Positions 27,605 through 34,855 of a stretch of DNA of 64,000 nt are shown piece after piece. The stretch's first letter is position 1. Every line of letters begins with the position of its first letter. Source of the DNA: Actinomadura cremea (lineage in GTDB: Bacteria; Actinomycetota; Actinomycetes; Streptosporangiales; Streptosporangiaceae); assembly GCF_014648495.1 (NCBI RefSeq), contig NZ_BMRF01000010.1:124001-188000 (forward strand), in the 5' to 3' direction. The notes below the pieces were generated by a model. It saw only the letters and a list, made by a program, of their open reading frames with translations, was not told where the DNA came from and did not search any database. The position numbers were made by a program, and so were the translations under genes.

Positions 27605-27813
27605 GGGCTCCCGGCCCGATCAGGAGGCGGGAGGCCGGGGGCGGGGCCGGTCACGGCCCGGACATGAACGATCCCCGGACCTTCCCGCTTCGAGCGGGTG
27701 ATGGACAGGACGGGTCCATCGGTCCGGGGACCGGGTAACTGCCTGGTATTCGCCGGTCACCGTCGCGACCGGTTGCCACCGCCGAGGGCGGCGGCGCCGA
27801 GGCGGAACGGCGA

Positions 27814-27852
27814 CTAGCGGACAGTCACCTCGCGAGTCCTACTGCAAACCAT
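27814..27852 (-). CDS. Putative 12-residue leader peptide behind an extended Shine-Dalgarno
   Basis: The minus strand reads MVCSRTREVTVR then TAG. Upstream, at 27858-27872, is GAAAGGAGGTGGTCC, which matches the anti-Shine-Dalgarno end of 16S rRNA over 14 of 15 bases; the GGAGG core is 11 nt from the ATG. A possible promoter lies further upstream (TTGCCC with an 18-nt spacer to TAACGT). No long minus-strand gene follows, so any function would be as a short regulatory RNA, leader or ribosome-binding element. A chance match cannot be excluded. Confidence 0.35.
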   Translation of the reverse strand: MVCSRTREVTVR

Positions 27853-27879
27853 TGCTTGGACCACCTCCTTTCACGCGTA

Positions 27880-27898
27880 CCTCGCACGTTATGCGAGG
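27880..27898. promoter_or_regulatory. Perfect inverted repeat upstream of the Fur-family gene
   Basis: CCTCGCA (27880-27886), 5-nt spacer, TGCGAGG (27892-27898). It sits 45 nt before the -10 box of the Fur-like gene and over the likely -10 (TAACGT) of the minus-strand leader, so it could be an operator for either transcript. Confidence 0.45.
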
Positions 27899-27942
27899 GC
27901 CCGGACGCGGGGCAAACGAATTCCCGACGTCTTCAACCGGCA

Positions 27943-27948
27943 TACACT
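27943..27948 (+). promoter_or_regulatory. -10 box of the Fur-family gene
   Basis: TACACT ends 6 nt before the ATG at 27955, supporting a leaderless start there. Confidence 0.45.
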
Positions 27949-27954
27949 CGGGTC

Positions 27955-28410
27955 ATGGCGGAGCGCGGCACGGAGCGCACGATGGAGCGCGGTATGGCTG
28001 AGTCGTGGCAGCAGGAGCTGCGGGCGAAGGGGTACCGGGTCACCCCGCAGCGCCAGCTCGTGCTCGAGGCGGTCACCAACCTGGAGCACGGGACACCGGA
28101 GGAGATCTGCACCGAGGTCCAGCGGACCGCGCACGGCGTGAACATCTCGACCGTGTACCGGACGCTGGAGCTGCTGGAGGAGCTGGGGCTCGTCAAGCAC
28201 GCGCATCTCGGGCACGGCCCCCCGAACTACCACCTGGCGGCCGAGGCCGAGCACATCCATCTCGTGTGCCGGGGCTGCCACAACGTGGAGGACGTCGATC
28301 CGGCGGCGGCGGAGGGCCTCGCGGCGCTGCTGGAGCGCGAGCGGGGGTTCGAGACGGACGTGCACCACCTCACGGTCTACGGGCGCTGCAAGGAGTGCCG
28401 GGGCGCCTGA
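27955..28410 (+). CDS. Fur-family metalloregulator
   Basis: The product is 151 residues from ATG 27955 (leaderless), or 138 from ATG 27994, which has GGAG 6 nt upstream; both are plausible. The winged-helix DNA-binding domain GYRVTPQRQLVLEAVTNLEH includes the recognition helix NISTVYRTLELLEELGLV. The dimerisation domain has metal-binding HIHLVCRGCHNVEDVD and a C-terminal CKEC pair, i.e. the structural CxxC zinc site. Actinobacterial Fur-family members sense Fe, Zn, Ni or peroxide; the sequence alone does not tell which. It neighbours nitrobindin and the YgfZ-like gene, which fits an iron/redox theme. Confidence 0.88.
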   Translation: MAERGTERTMERGMAESWQQELRAKGYRVTPQRQLVLEAVTNLEHGTPEEICTEVQRTAHGVNISTVYRTLELLEELGLVKHAHLGHGPPNYHLAAEAEHIHLVCRGCHNVEDVDPAAAEGLAALLERERGFETDVHHLTVYGRCKECRGA

Positions 28411-28418
28411 CCGCCGCA

Positions 28419-28424
28419 TAGTGT
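28419..28424 (+). promoter_or_regulatory. -10 box of the YgfZ-like gene
   Basis: TAGTGT lies 8 nt before the ATG at 28433. The upstream gene ends at 28410, so this gives an internal promoter. Confidence 0.4.
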
Positions 28425-28432
28425 GGGGTGCC

Positions 28433-29425
28433 ATGGAGAGCCCGTTGCTGCAGTCGCCCGGAGCAGTCGCCGCCGAGTCGCCCGACGAGGGCGTGGCCGC
28501 GCACTACGGGGAACCCATGCAGGAGCAACGCGCCCTGGAGGCGGGGGACGCGTTCGTCGACCGGAGCAACCGGGGCGTGGTGCGGGTTTCCGGGCCCGAC
28601 CGGCTGAGCTGGCTGCACAGCCTGCTGAGCCAGCACCTGGACGCGCTGAAGCCGCACGAGCCCACCGAGGCGCTGCTGCTCAGCCCGAACGGGCACATCG
28701 AGCACCACCTGTTCCTGGTGGACGACGGCGAGGCCGTCTGGGCGCACGTCGAGCCGGGCACGGCGCCGTCGCTCGTGGAGTTCCTCGACCGGATGCGGTT
28801 CATGCTCCGCGTCGAGGTCGCCGACGTGTCGGACGCGTACATGGTCGTCACCGGGCCGTCCGGCGACGGTCCGTCCTGGCCGGACGCGGCGGGGACGACG
28901 ACGCGCGTCGTCCCGCGCGCCGACGGGTTCCCCGCCGGGCCGCGGCCCGCGGGCCTGTGGGCGTACGAGGCGCTGCGGATCGCGGCGCACCGGCCCCGGT
29001 TCGGTCTGGACACCGACCACCGGACGATCCCGCACGAGGCGGGGCTCGTCGAGACGGCGGTGCACCTGGAGAAGGGCTGCTACCGGGGGCAGGAGACGGT
29101 CGCGCGCGTCCACAACCTGGGGCGCCCGCCGCGCCGCCTGGTGTTCCTGCACCTGGACGGCAGTGTGGACCGGCTCCCGGCGCACGGTGATCCGGTCGAG
29201 ATTCCAGGGGGACGCCAGATCGGGTTCGTCGGGTCGGCGGCGCGGCACCACGAGCTGGGGCCGATCGCGCTCGCGACCGTGAAGCGGAACGTCCCGGTGG
29301 ACGCGGAGCTGCTGGCCGGCGGGGTCGCCGCCGCGCAGGAGGTCGTCGTGTCGCCGGACACGGGGGCCAACGCGCAGATCGATCTGCGCCGCGGCGGGGC
29401 CGCGCGGCGCGCCGCCCGCGGCTGA
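28433..29425 (+). CDS. ygfZ: YgfZ/GcvT-like folate-binding protein
   Basis: The product is 330 residues. The family signature K-G-C-Y-x-G-Q-E appears as LEKGCYRGQETVARVHNLG. Earlier stretches GPDRLSWLHSLLSQHLDAL and ALLLSPNGHIEHHLFLVDDG match the GcvT-fold N-terminus. YgfZ proteins bind tetrahydrofolate and support assembly or repair of iron-sulfur enzymes. I use ATG 28433; the GTG 28421 is also in frame but overlaps the -10 box. It follows the Fur-family gene by 22 nt. Confidence 0.9.
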   Translation: MESPLLQSPGAVAAESPDEGVAAHYGEPMQEQRALEAGDAFVDRSNRGVVRVSGPDRLSWLHSLLSQHLDALKPHEPTEALLLSPNGHIEHHLFLVDDGEAVWAHVEPGTAPSLVEFLDRMRFMLRVEVADVSDAYMVVTGPSGDGPSWPDAAGTTTRVVPRADGFPAGPRPAGLWAYEALRIAAHRPRFGLDTDHRTIPHEAGLVETAVHLEKGCYRGQETVARVHNLGRPPRRLVFLHLDGSVDRLPAHGDPVEIPGGRQIGFVGSAARHHELGPIALATVKRNVPVDAELLAGGVAAAQEVVVSPDTGANAQIDLRRGGAARRAARG

Positions 29426-29523
29426 CGACGCACAGCGGGGGCTAACGCACCGGGTCCGTTCGCCATATCGTCGGACATGCATGATCCTGACGGGCGGGCC
29501 CCGGTGAAAGGCGGTTTCTGCCG

Positions 29524-30033
29524 ATGGTCGCGAACTCCGGTGACGAGCCCCCGTCCCGGCCACGGCCGCCGGCCGCCCGGAAGGGCGGCGCCCGGCGGCG
29601 TCCGCGCCGGGAGTCCGCGCTGGTGTGGTGGGCCGGGTTCGCCGCGCTCGCCGTCGCGGGCCTGTGGCAGGGCTCGTGGCGGGTGGCGCTCGTGGGCCTG
29701 CTCGGCTGGTGCCTGTACCAGTTCGCGCTCGTCCCGACGCTGTGCCGGGTGCTGACCCCGCAGGGCTACGCGTGCGCCGAACGGGCCCGCGGACGCCTGT
29801 TCGCGTGCGGGCCCGAGCATCAGCGGGTGAAGAACGGCGCGCTGTGGCGCCTCGCCGGCCGCCGCCGCGGCGCGGACCGCGACGGCCATCGCGACGTGCA
29901 CGACGGCACCGGCGTGGTCGTGGTGTCGGGCGACGTCCGGGGCCGCCTCGCCGCCGCCGACCGCGCCCTGCTGCTGCTCGCCGCCGCCGGGACGATCGCC
30001 GCCGTCGCCGCGATCATCTCCGGCTTCCGCTGA
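29524..30033 (+). CDS. Small membrane protein of unknown function
   Basis: The product is 169 residues. A basic Pro-rich N-terminus (RPPAARKGGARRRPRR) precedes two hydrophobic segments (WWAGFAALAVAGLWQGSWRV, LVGLLGWCLYQFALVPTLC). A middle cytosolic or outer region follows (YACAERARGRLFACGPEHQR), and the C-terminus has a third helix (ALLLLAAAGTIAAVAAIISG). Two Cys flank the central region. No family is recognised. It ends 4 nt before the convergent dtd. Confidence 0.6.
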   Translation: MVANSGDEPPSRPRPPAARKGGARRRPRRESALVWWAGFAALAVAGLWQGSWRVALVGLLGWCLYQFALVPTLCRVLTPQGYACAERARGRLFACGPEHQRVKNGALWRLAGRRRGADRDGHRDVHDGTGVVVVSGDVRGRLAAADRALLLLAAAGTIAAVAAIISGFR

Positions 30034-30037
30034 GGGG

Positions 30038-30463
30038 TCACATCTCCAGGACGAGCGTGATCGGGCCGTCGTTGACCAGCGCGACCCGCATGTCCGCGCC
30101 GAACTCGCCCGTCTCGACCTCGGCGCCGAGCGCCCGCAGTTCGGTGACGACCGCGTCCACCAGCGGTTCGGCGACGGGGCCGGGCGCGGCGGCCGTCCAG
30201 CCGGGGCGGCGGCCCTTGCGGGCGTCCCCGTAGAGGGTGAACTGGCTGACGACGAGGAGCGGCGCGCCGACGTCCGAGCACGACTTCTCGCCGTGCAGAA
30301 TACGCAGCCCCCACAGCTTCGCGGCCATCTTGCGGGCCTTCGCCTCGTCGTCGTCGTGCGTGACGCCGACCAGGACCATCAGGCCCGGCCCGTCGACGGC
30401 GCCGACGACACGGCCGGCCACGGTCACACTCGCGCTGCTCACCCGCTGGACTACTGCCCTCAT
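30038..30463 (-). CDS. dtd: D-aminoacyl-tRNA deacylase
   Basis: The product is 141 residues, full length for Dtd. The family motifs are [20 protein letters not shown] at the N-terminus, [17 protein letters not shown] (the SQFTL catalytic motif) and the C-terminal substrate loop [14 protein letters not shown] (NxGPxT-type). It hydrolyses D-aminoacyl-tRNA and mischarged glycyl-tRNA-Ala in the cytosol. The ATG lies only 20 nt from the divergent BKACE start. Confidence 0.96.
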   Translation of the reverse strand: MRAVVQRVSSASVTVAGRVVGAVDGPGLMVLVGVTHDDDEAKARKMAAKLWGLRILHGEKSCSDVGAPLLVVSQFTLYGDARKGRRPGWTAAAPGPVAEPLVDAVVTELRALGAEVETGEFGADMRVALVNDGPITLVLEM

Positions 30464-30483
30464 GAGGAGGCATTCTGCCGCCT
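30464..30483. promoter_or_regulatory. 20-nt bidirectional promoter between dtd and the BKACE gene
   Basis: The two divergent start codons are 20 nt apart. On the plus strand CATTCT (30471-30476) lies 7 nt before the BKACE ATG. On the minus strand CAGAAT (30477-30472) lies 8 nt before the dtd ATG. The same dyad CATTCTG/CAGAATG would serve as -10 in both directions, with leaderless mRNAs both ways. Confidence 0.45.
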
Positions 30484-31311
30484 ATGGGAGCAACGACGCT
30501 CATCACGGTGGCGCCCACCGGCGCGGAGTCCGCGAAGGCGGACGTCCCGGCCCTGCCCGTCACCCTGGAGGAACTGGTCCAGGCGGCGAAGGAGTGCGAG
30601 GCGGCGGGGGCGGCGATCGTCCACGTGCACGTCCGCGACGACGACGCGCGGCCGACGCTCGACCCGTCCCGGCTGCGGGACACGGTCCGGGCGCTGCGGG
30701 AGGGCACGGGACTGATCGTGCAGCTGTCCACGGGCGGCGCGGTGACCGACCCGTACGAGGACCGGCTGGCCGTCCTGGACGCCGAACCCGACATGTGCTC
30801 GCTCACCTGCGGGACGGTCAACTTCGGCGACGACGTGTTCATGAATCCTTGGCCGTTCATGGTGGAGCTTTACCGGCGGACCCAGGAGTTGGAGATCGTG
30901 CCCGAGTTCGAGCTGTTCGACCTCGGGCACATCGCCGCGCTCCACCGGCTTCTGGACAAGCACGGACTCCCGTACGGCGGTCACGTCCACTGCGACCTGG
31001 TGATGGGCGTGCCGGGCGGGATGCCGGGGGACGCGCGGACGCTCGTCGCCGCCGCCGACGCCCTCCCGGACGGCGCCACCTGGTCGGCGACCGGGGTCGG
31101 ACGGACGTCGCTGCCGGTGCTGTTCGCGGCGCTGTCGGCGGGCGGCCACCTGCGCGTCGGCATGGAGGACACGCTGACCCTCGCCAGGGGCCGTCCGGTG
31201 ACGGCGAACGCGCAGCTCGTCGAGCGCGCCGCGGCCGCCGCGAACCTCGCGCAGCGGCCCCCGCTGGCCGCCCCGGACGCCCGCACCCTGCTGGGGGTCA
31301 AAGCCCGCTGA
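30484..31311 (+). CDS. BKACE-family (DUF849) beta-keto acid cleavage enzyme
   Basis: The product is 275 residues, a TIM-barrel. The family marks are AAGAAIVHVHVRDDDARPTL (metal-binding HVHxRD), IVQLSTGGAVTDPYEDRLA, CSLTCGTVNFGDDVFMN, EFELFDLGHIAALHRLLDKH and LRVGMEDTLTLARGRPVTAN. BKACE enzymes condense a beta-keto acid with acetyl-CoA and release acetoacetate plus a new CoA ester; the substrate varies between clades and is not predictable here. The downstream asparaginase gene starts 17 nt after it but has its own -10 box. Confidence 0.9.
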   Translation: MGATTLITVAPTGAESAKADVPALPVTLEELVQAAKECEAAGAAIVHVHVRDDDARPTLDPSRLRDTVRALREGTGLIVQLSTGGAVTDPYEDRLAVLDAEPDMCSLTCGTVNFGDDVFMNPWPFMVELYRRTQELEIVPEFELFDLGHIAALHRLLDKHGLPYGGHVHCDLVMGVPGGMPGDARTLVAAADALPDGATWSATGVGRTSLPVLFAALSAGGHLRVGMEDTLTLARGRPVTANAQLVERAAAAANLAQRPPLAAPDARTLLGVKAR

Positions 31312-31316
31312 CCGGG

Positions 31317-31322
31317 CATGAT
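31317..31322 (+). promoter_or_regulatory. -10 box of the asparaginase gene
   Basis: CATGAT lies 6 nt before the ATG at 31329, again a leaderless arrangement. Confidence 0.4.
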
Positions 31323-31328
31323 GGGGTC

Positions 31329-32324
31329 ATGATCAATCCGGTGCTGGTCGAAGTGGAGCGTTCCGGGTTCGTGGAGTCGCGCCATCGCGGCGCCGCGGCA
31401 GGGCTCGCGGCGGACGGGACGCAGGCCGTGCGGGCCGGGACGGTCGAGGAGCCGATCTTCCCGCGCTCGGCGAACAAGCCGCTGCAGGCCGTCGCGATGC
31501 TGCGGTCCGGGCTGGAGCTGGAGGGGGAGTTGCTGGCGCTCGCCGCCGGGAGCCACTCCGGGGAGGACTTCCACGTCGAGGGCGTCGAGAAGATCCTCGC
31601 GGGCGCCGGGCTGACGGCCGGCGACCTGCGCTGCCCCGAGTCGTGGCCGATCGACCCCGGGACGGCGCGGTCGTGCGCCGGGCCGTCGCGCGTCCGGATG
31701 AACTGCTCGGGCAAGCACGCGGCGATGCTCGCCACGTGCGTCACGGCCGGCTGGCCCACGGAGTCCTACCTCGACCCGGCGCATCCGCTGCAGGTCGCGG
31801 TGCGGGAGGTCGTCGAGGAGCTGGCGGGCGAGCCGGTCGCGGCGGTCGGGGTGGACGGGTGCGGGGCGCCGCTGTTCGCGATCACCACGCTGGGCGTCGC
31901 GCGCGCCTACCGGGCGCTCGTGCTGGCCGCGCCGGACGCCGCCGAGGGCCTGGTCGCGGACGCGATGCGCACGCACCCGCAGTGGACGTCCGGGACGGCG
32001 CGCGAGGAGCGCCGGCTGATGGACGCCGTCCCCGGCCTGCTGGTCAAGTGCGGTGCCGAGGGCGTGGACGCGTTCGCGCTCGCCGACGGCCGGGCCGGCG
32101 CCGTCAAGATCGACGACGGGGCGATGCGGGCCCGGACGCCGGTGACCGTCGCCCTGCTGCGGGCCCTCGCGGGCGGCGAGCCGGGCGACGGGCCGGTGGG
32201 CGCACTCGTCCGCGGCCTGCCGGAGGCCACCGACGCGGCCGCGCTGGAGGAGCTGGCGACGGAGCGGCTCCACGGGGGAGACGGCGCCGCGGGCGTCATC
32301 CGCCCTGCCCCCGGCGCGTTCTGA
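31329..32324 (+). CDS. L-asparaginase II family protein
   Basis: The product is 331 residues. Family motifs include VERSGFVESRHRGAAAGLAA, FPRSANKPLQAVAMLRSG, AGSHSGEDFHVEGVEKIL, MNCSGKHAAMLATCVTAGWP and GVDGCGAPLFAITTLGVARA. These are typical of the asparaginase_II (Rhizobium AsnA-type) family, unrelated to bacterial type I/II enzymes. It should hydrolyse asparagine to aspartate and ammonia. The C-terminal end overlaps the convergent small membrane protein gene by 29 nt. Confidence 0.88.
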   Translation: MINPVLVEVERSGFVESRHRGAAAGLAADGTQAVRAGTVEEPIFPRSANKPLQAVAMLRSGLELEGELLALAAGSHSGEDFHVEGVEKILAGAGLTAGDLRCPESWPIDPGTARSCAGPSRVRMNCSGKHAAMLATCVTAGWPTESYLDPAHPLQVAVREVVEELAGEPVAAVGVDGCGAPLFAITTLGVARAYRALVLAAPDAAEGLVADAMRTHPQWTSGTAREERRLMDAVPGLLVKCGAEGVDAFALADGRAGAVKIDDGAMRARTPVTVALLRALAGGEPGDGPVGALVRGLPEATDAAALEELATERLHGGDGAAGVIRPAPGAF

Positions 32325-32652
32325 CCGGCGCGGGCCGCTCGTATTCGCGCTCTTCCGGCGGGACCCGCGGCTCACGTCCGGGCTGCGGGTTGTCGCGCTG
32401 GAACTCGTCGAACTGCGTCGACTTCTCCGGCGGGTAGCTGTGCGAGAACATCCCGGGCCGGTAGGTGTAGGTGCCGCCCTGCTCCATGCCGCGGTGGTTC
32501 ATCTGGTCGTTGCGGCGATCCGGGTGGATCTTCCTGGACGAGGACGCGATCGTCAGGTACAGCCAGGTCACCAGGCCCAGCACACCGAGAACGGGGATGA
32601 TCCAGACGAAGACGGTGCCGGGCGTAGCGTAGGCCACGATGGACGCGTGCAT
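32296..32652 (-). CDS. Small TM protein (paralogue 1 of a pair)
   Basis: The product is 118 residues. An N-terminal TM (TVFVWIIPVLGVLGLVTWLY) is followed by a charged cytosolic tail with SRKIHPDRRNDQMNHRGMEQ and a Pro-rich end. The segment after the TM matches the second small membrane protein at 34856-35275 (SRMRIRSHGREDGLSHRGG): S-R-x-H-x-R-x-D-x-H-R-G. Its ribosome binding site is inside a perfect 11-bp hairpin. It ends convergent to and overlapping asparaginase. No known function. Confidence 0.68.
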   Translation of the reverse strand: MHASIVAYATPGTVFVWIIPVLGVLGLVTWLYLTIASSSRKIHPDRRNDQMNHRGMEQGGTYTYRPGMFSHSYPPEKSTQFDEFQRDNPQPGREPRVPPEEREYERPAPVRTRRGQGG

Positions 32653-32656
32653 CGTT

Positions 32657-32694
32657 CCACCTCCCTGCCGGTGTGGTGCCCGCCAGGGAGGTGG
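32657..32694 (-). promoter_or_regulatory. Hairpin that sequesters the ribosome binding site of the small TM protein
   Basis: CCACCTCCCTG pairs perfectly with CAGGGAGGTGG (11 bp, 16-nt loop). The arm next to the gene holds the GGGAGG ribosome binding site, 4 nt before the ATG at 32652. Any signal that opens the stem would switch on translation. It is not a terminator for the upstream MFS gene because it lies directly over the start region and no T run follows. Confidence 0.55.
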
Positions 32695-32737
32695 GTATGT
32701 GGCGAACGGCGCTGATTTTTTGGGCGTTGACCTGCCG

Positions 32738-33976
32738 TTAGTTGAGCACCGCCGCCGTGCTGCCCGCCGGTTCGTCCTCGGGCGGCGGGCCGCCGACCGT
32801 CCGGTTCCGGCCCGCGATCATCCCCGGGACGAGCAGCAGCGCCGTCGCCCCGAGCACGCCGGCCATCGGAACGGTCCATCCGCCGGTGGCGTCGTGCAGC
32901 GCGCCCACCGCGAGCGGCCCCAGCGCCGCGAGCACGTACCCGACGCCCTGCGCCATGCCCGACAGCTGCGCCGCGACCGACGCGTCATGGGACCGCAGCC
33001 CGATGAACGACAGCGCCGTCGGGAACCCGATGCCCTGCCCGACGCCCAGCACGACCGTCCACACCCAGACCGTCCCGATCGGCGCCCACGTCGCGCCCGC
33101 GAACCCCGCCGCGGTCAGCACCACGATCAGCACCACCAGCGGGCGCTGGTCGCGCATCCACCGCGCCAGCACCGGGACCAGCAGCGACGACACCGCCTGG
33201 ATGCCCGACGTCAGCGCCAGCGCGTACCCGGCGCCCGCCTCGCTCATCCCGCGGTCCTGCCAGATCGTCGCCAGCCAGCCGAGCGTCACGTACGCCAGCA
33301 GCGACTGCAGGCCCATGAACACCGTGACGCTCCACGACAGCCCCGACCGCCACACCAGCGCCGCGACCCCCCGCGTCGCCGGGACGGACGGCGCGGTGCG
33401 GGCCGCGCGGGCGGCCCGCACCGCGCGCGGCAGCCAGATCAGCCCCGCGACGGCCGTCGGGATCGCCAGCAGCCCGAGCGGCAGCCGCCACGACGCGTCG
33501 AACGCGTTCTCCACCGGGACCGCGAGCCCGGCCGCCACCGCCGCGCCGCCCGACATCGCCACCGTGTAGATCGCCGTCACCGTGGTGAGCGACTCCGGGT
33601 GGTCGCGCTTGATGATCGCCGGCATCGCGATGTTGCCGATGCTGATCGCCGTCCCGGCCACCAGCGACCCCGCGAACAGCGGGAACGGGGCGTTCACCAG
33701 CCGCAGCAGCAGCCCCACGATCAGCAGCCCCATCGACGCCACCAGCAGCGTCTCGCTGCGCGGCGCCCGCCGCAGGAACGGCGCGAGCAGCCCGTAGAAG
33801 CCGAAGAACGCCAGCGGCAGGGTGGTCAGCGCGCCCGCCGCCGTCCCCGACAGGCCGAACGCGTCCTGGATCTCGGTGAGCACCGGGCCGACCGCCGCGA
33901 TCGCGGGCCGCAGGTTCAGCGCGACCAGGACGATCAGCGCCACCGCCCCGACGCGGGACGCGCGGGCCGCGGTCAC
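32738..33976 (-). CDS. MFS transporter, CynX/NimT-like
   Basis: The product is 412 residues with 12 predicted helices. MFS_1-type blocks are ALNLRPAIAAVGPVLTEIQD, MSGGAAVAAGLAVPVENAFD and GYALALTSGIQAVSSLLVPV; the CynX/NimT group of cyanate/nitroimidazole-like transporters has this N-terminal LNLRP motif. The GTG start at 33976 overlaps the regulator's TGA as GTGA, so both genes are co-translated. The substrate is not evident, but co-expression with a FadR-type regulator suggests a small organic acid or similar. Confidence 0.85.
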   Translation of the reverse strand: MTAARASRVGAVALIVLVALNLRPAIAAVGPVLTEIQDAFGLSGTAAGALTTLPLAFFGFYGLLAPFLRRAPRSETLLVASMGLLIVGLLLRLVNAPFPLFAGSLVAGTAISIGNIAMPAIIKRDHPESLTTVTAIYTVAMSGGAAVAAGLAVPVENAFDASWRLPLGLLAIPTAVAGLIWLPRAVRAARAARTAPSVPATRGVAALVWRSGLSWSVTVFMGLQSLLAYVTLGWLATIWQDRGMSEAGAGYALALTSGIQAVSSLLVPVLARWMRDQRPLVVLIVVLTAAGFAGATWAPIGTVWVWTVVLGVGQGIGFPTALSFIGLRSHDASVAAQLSGMAQGVGYVLAALGPLAVGALHDATGGWTVPMAGVLGATALLLVPGMIAGRNRTVGGPPPEDEPAGSTAAVLN

Positions 33977-34701
33977 CGGTCGTCCGCGCGGTCGCCGGCG
34001 CGGTCGTCCGCGCGGGAGGCGTCGTCGTCGATCAGCCCGTCCAGGACGGCCAGCGTCGGCTCGACGACCGCGGCCGCCGCGCGCGCGGCGGCGTCGCCGT
34101 CCCGCGCCGCGACCGCGTCCAGCACCGCCCGGTGCGCCTGCGGGCTCGCCTCCGGGACCTCGTGGTCGAGCCGGATCGTGTGCATCGCCTCGCCGAGCCG
34201 CTGGATGAAGAACCGCATCGCCTCGATCAGCACCGGGTTCCGGGTGGCCTCCGCGACGCCGAGGTGGAACCGCGCGTCCGCCGCGCCGAACTCGGCGGCC
34301 TCGGTGGCGGCGTCGCGGGCCTCGAGCAGTTCCGCGAGCCGCACCAGGTCCGCGTCCGTCCGGCGCCGCGCCGCCAGCCGCGCGGCCTGCACGTCGTAGG
34401 CGAGCTGCATCTCGAAGACGTCCCGTGCCGTCGCCCGCGACACCCGGCGCAGCAGCGGGCGCGGGTCGGCGCTGCTGCGGACGTACGTCCCGTCGCCGCG
34501 CCGCACCTCCAGGACGCCCACGTGCGACAGCGCCCGGATCGCCTCCCGGACCGCCGGGCGGCTCACCCCGAGCTGCGCGGCGAGGTCGGTCTCGGCGGGG
34601 ATCCGCCCGCCGATCGGCCACGCCCCGCCGCTCACCTCCGCCTGCAACTGGTTCAGGACGGCGTCGACGGTCGACCCGCCGGGAACCGGACTCAGCGCCA
34701 C
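33973..34701 (-). CDS. FadR-subfamily GntR transcriptional regulator
   Basis: The product is about 242 residues. I place the start at GTG 34701 (or the adjacent GTG 34704), downstream of AGGAG at 34708-34712. The longer ATG at 34746 overlaps a TAAGAT -10 box (34745-34750), so transcription would start after it. The N-terminal winged helix has VSGGAWPIGGRIPAETDLAA and LGVSRPAVREAIRALSHVGV. The C-terminal FCD helical ligand-binding domain has ELLEARDAATEAAEFGAADA and FHLGVAEATRNPVLIEAMRF. It likely represses its own operon with the MFS gene, with de-repression by a carboxylate ligand. Confidence 0.88.
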   Translation of the reverse strand: MALSPVPGGSTVDAVLNQLQAEVSGGAWPIGGRIPAETDLAAQLGVSRPAVREAIRALSHVGVLEVRRGDGTYVRSSADPRPLLRRVSRATARDVFEMQLAYDVQAARLAARRRTDADLVRLAELLEARDAATEAAEFGAADARFHLGVAEATRNPVLIEAMRFFIQRLGEAMHTIRLDHEVPEASPQAHRAVLDAVAARDGDAAARAAAAVVEPTLAVLDGLIDDDASRADDRAGDRADDR

Positions 34702-34728
34702 CACGATCTCCTGACGAACGTCGCATTC

Positions 34729-34750
34729 AAGACAGACGTCAGACATCTTA
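34729..34750 (-). promoter_or_regulatory. Promoter and probable operator of the GntR/MFS operon
   Basis: On the minus strand TAAGAT (34750-34745) is a -10 box. Directly behind it, 34729-34749 contains repeated CAGAC elements around a GACGTC centre, flanked by AAGA and TCTT, an imperfect dyad suited to autoregulation by the FadR-type protein. Confidence 0.45.
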
Positions 34751-34855
34751 CAAAGCCCCGATACCGTTCATCACGGGAAGGGACAGCGCCCGCCGGACCG
34801 GGGGATGTGACGGGGCTCGCGGTCCGGCGGGCGCCGGCTCAGCCGGGCGGGCTGG

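Larger units (their letters stand above)
27605..27954. other. 350-nt intergenic region with dyads and an antisense leader frame
   Basis: There is no long gene here. The region holds GC-rich dyads (around 27775-27800), a minus-strand extended Shine-Dalgarno with a 12-codon frame (27814-27872), a perfect 7-bp inverted repeat (27880-27898) and the -10 box of the Fur-family gene (27943-27948). Confidence 0.6.

Noticed and set aside
27858-27872. GGACCACCTCCTTTC as the 3' end of a 16S rRNA gene
   Set aside because: Only the terminal anti-Shine-Dalgarno stretch matches; the upstream sequence has nothing like a 16S rRNA. On the other strand it makes better sense as an extended Shine-Dalgarno.
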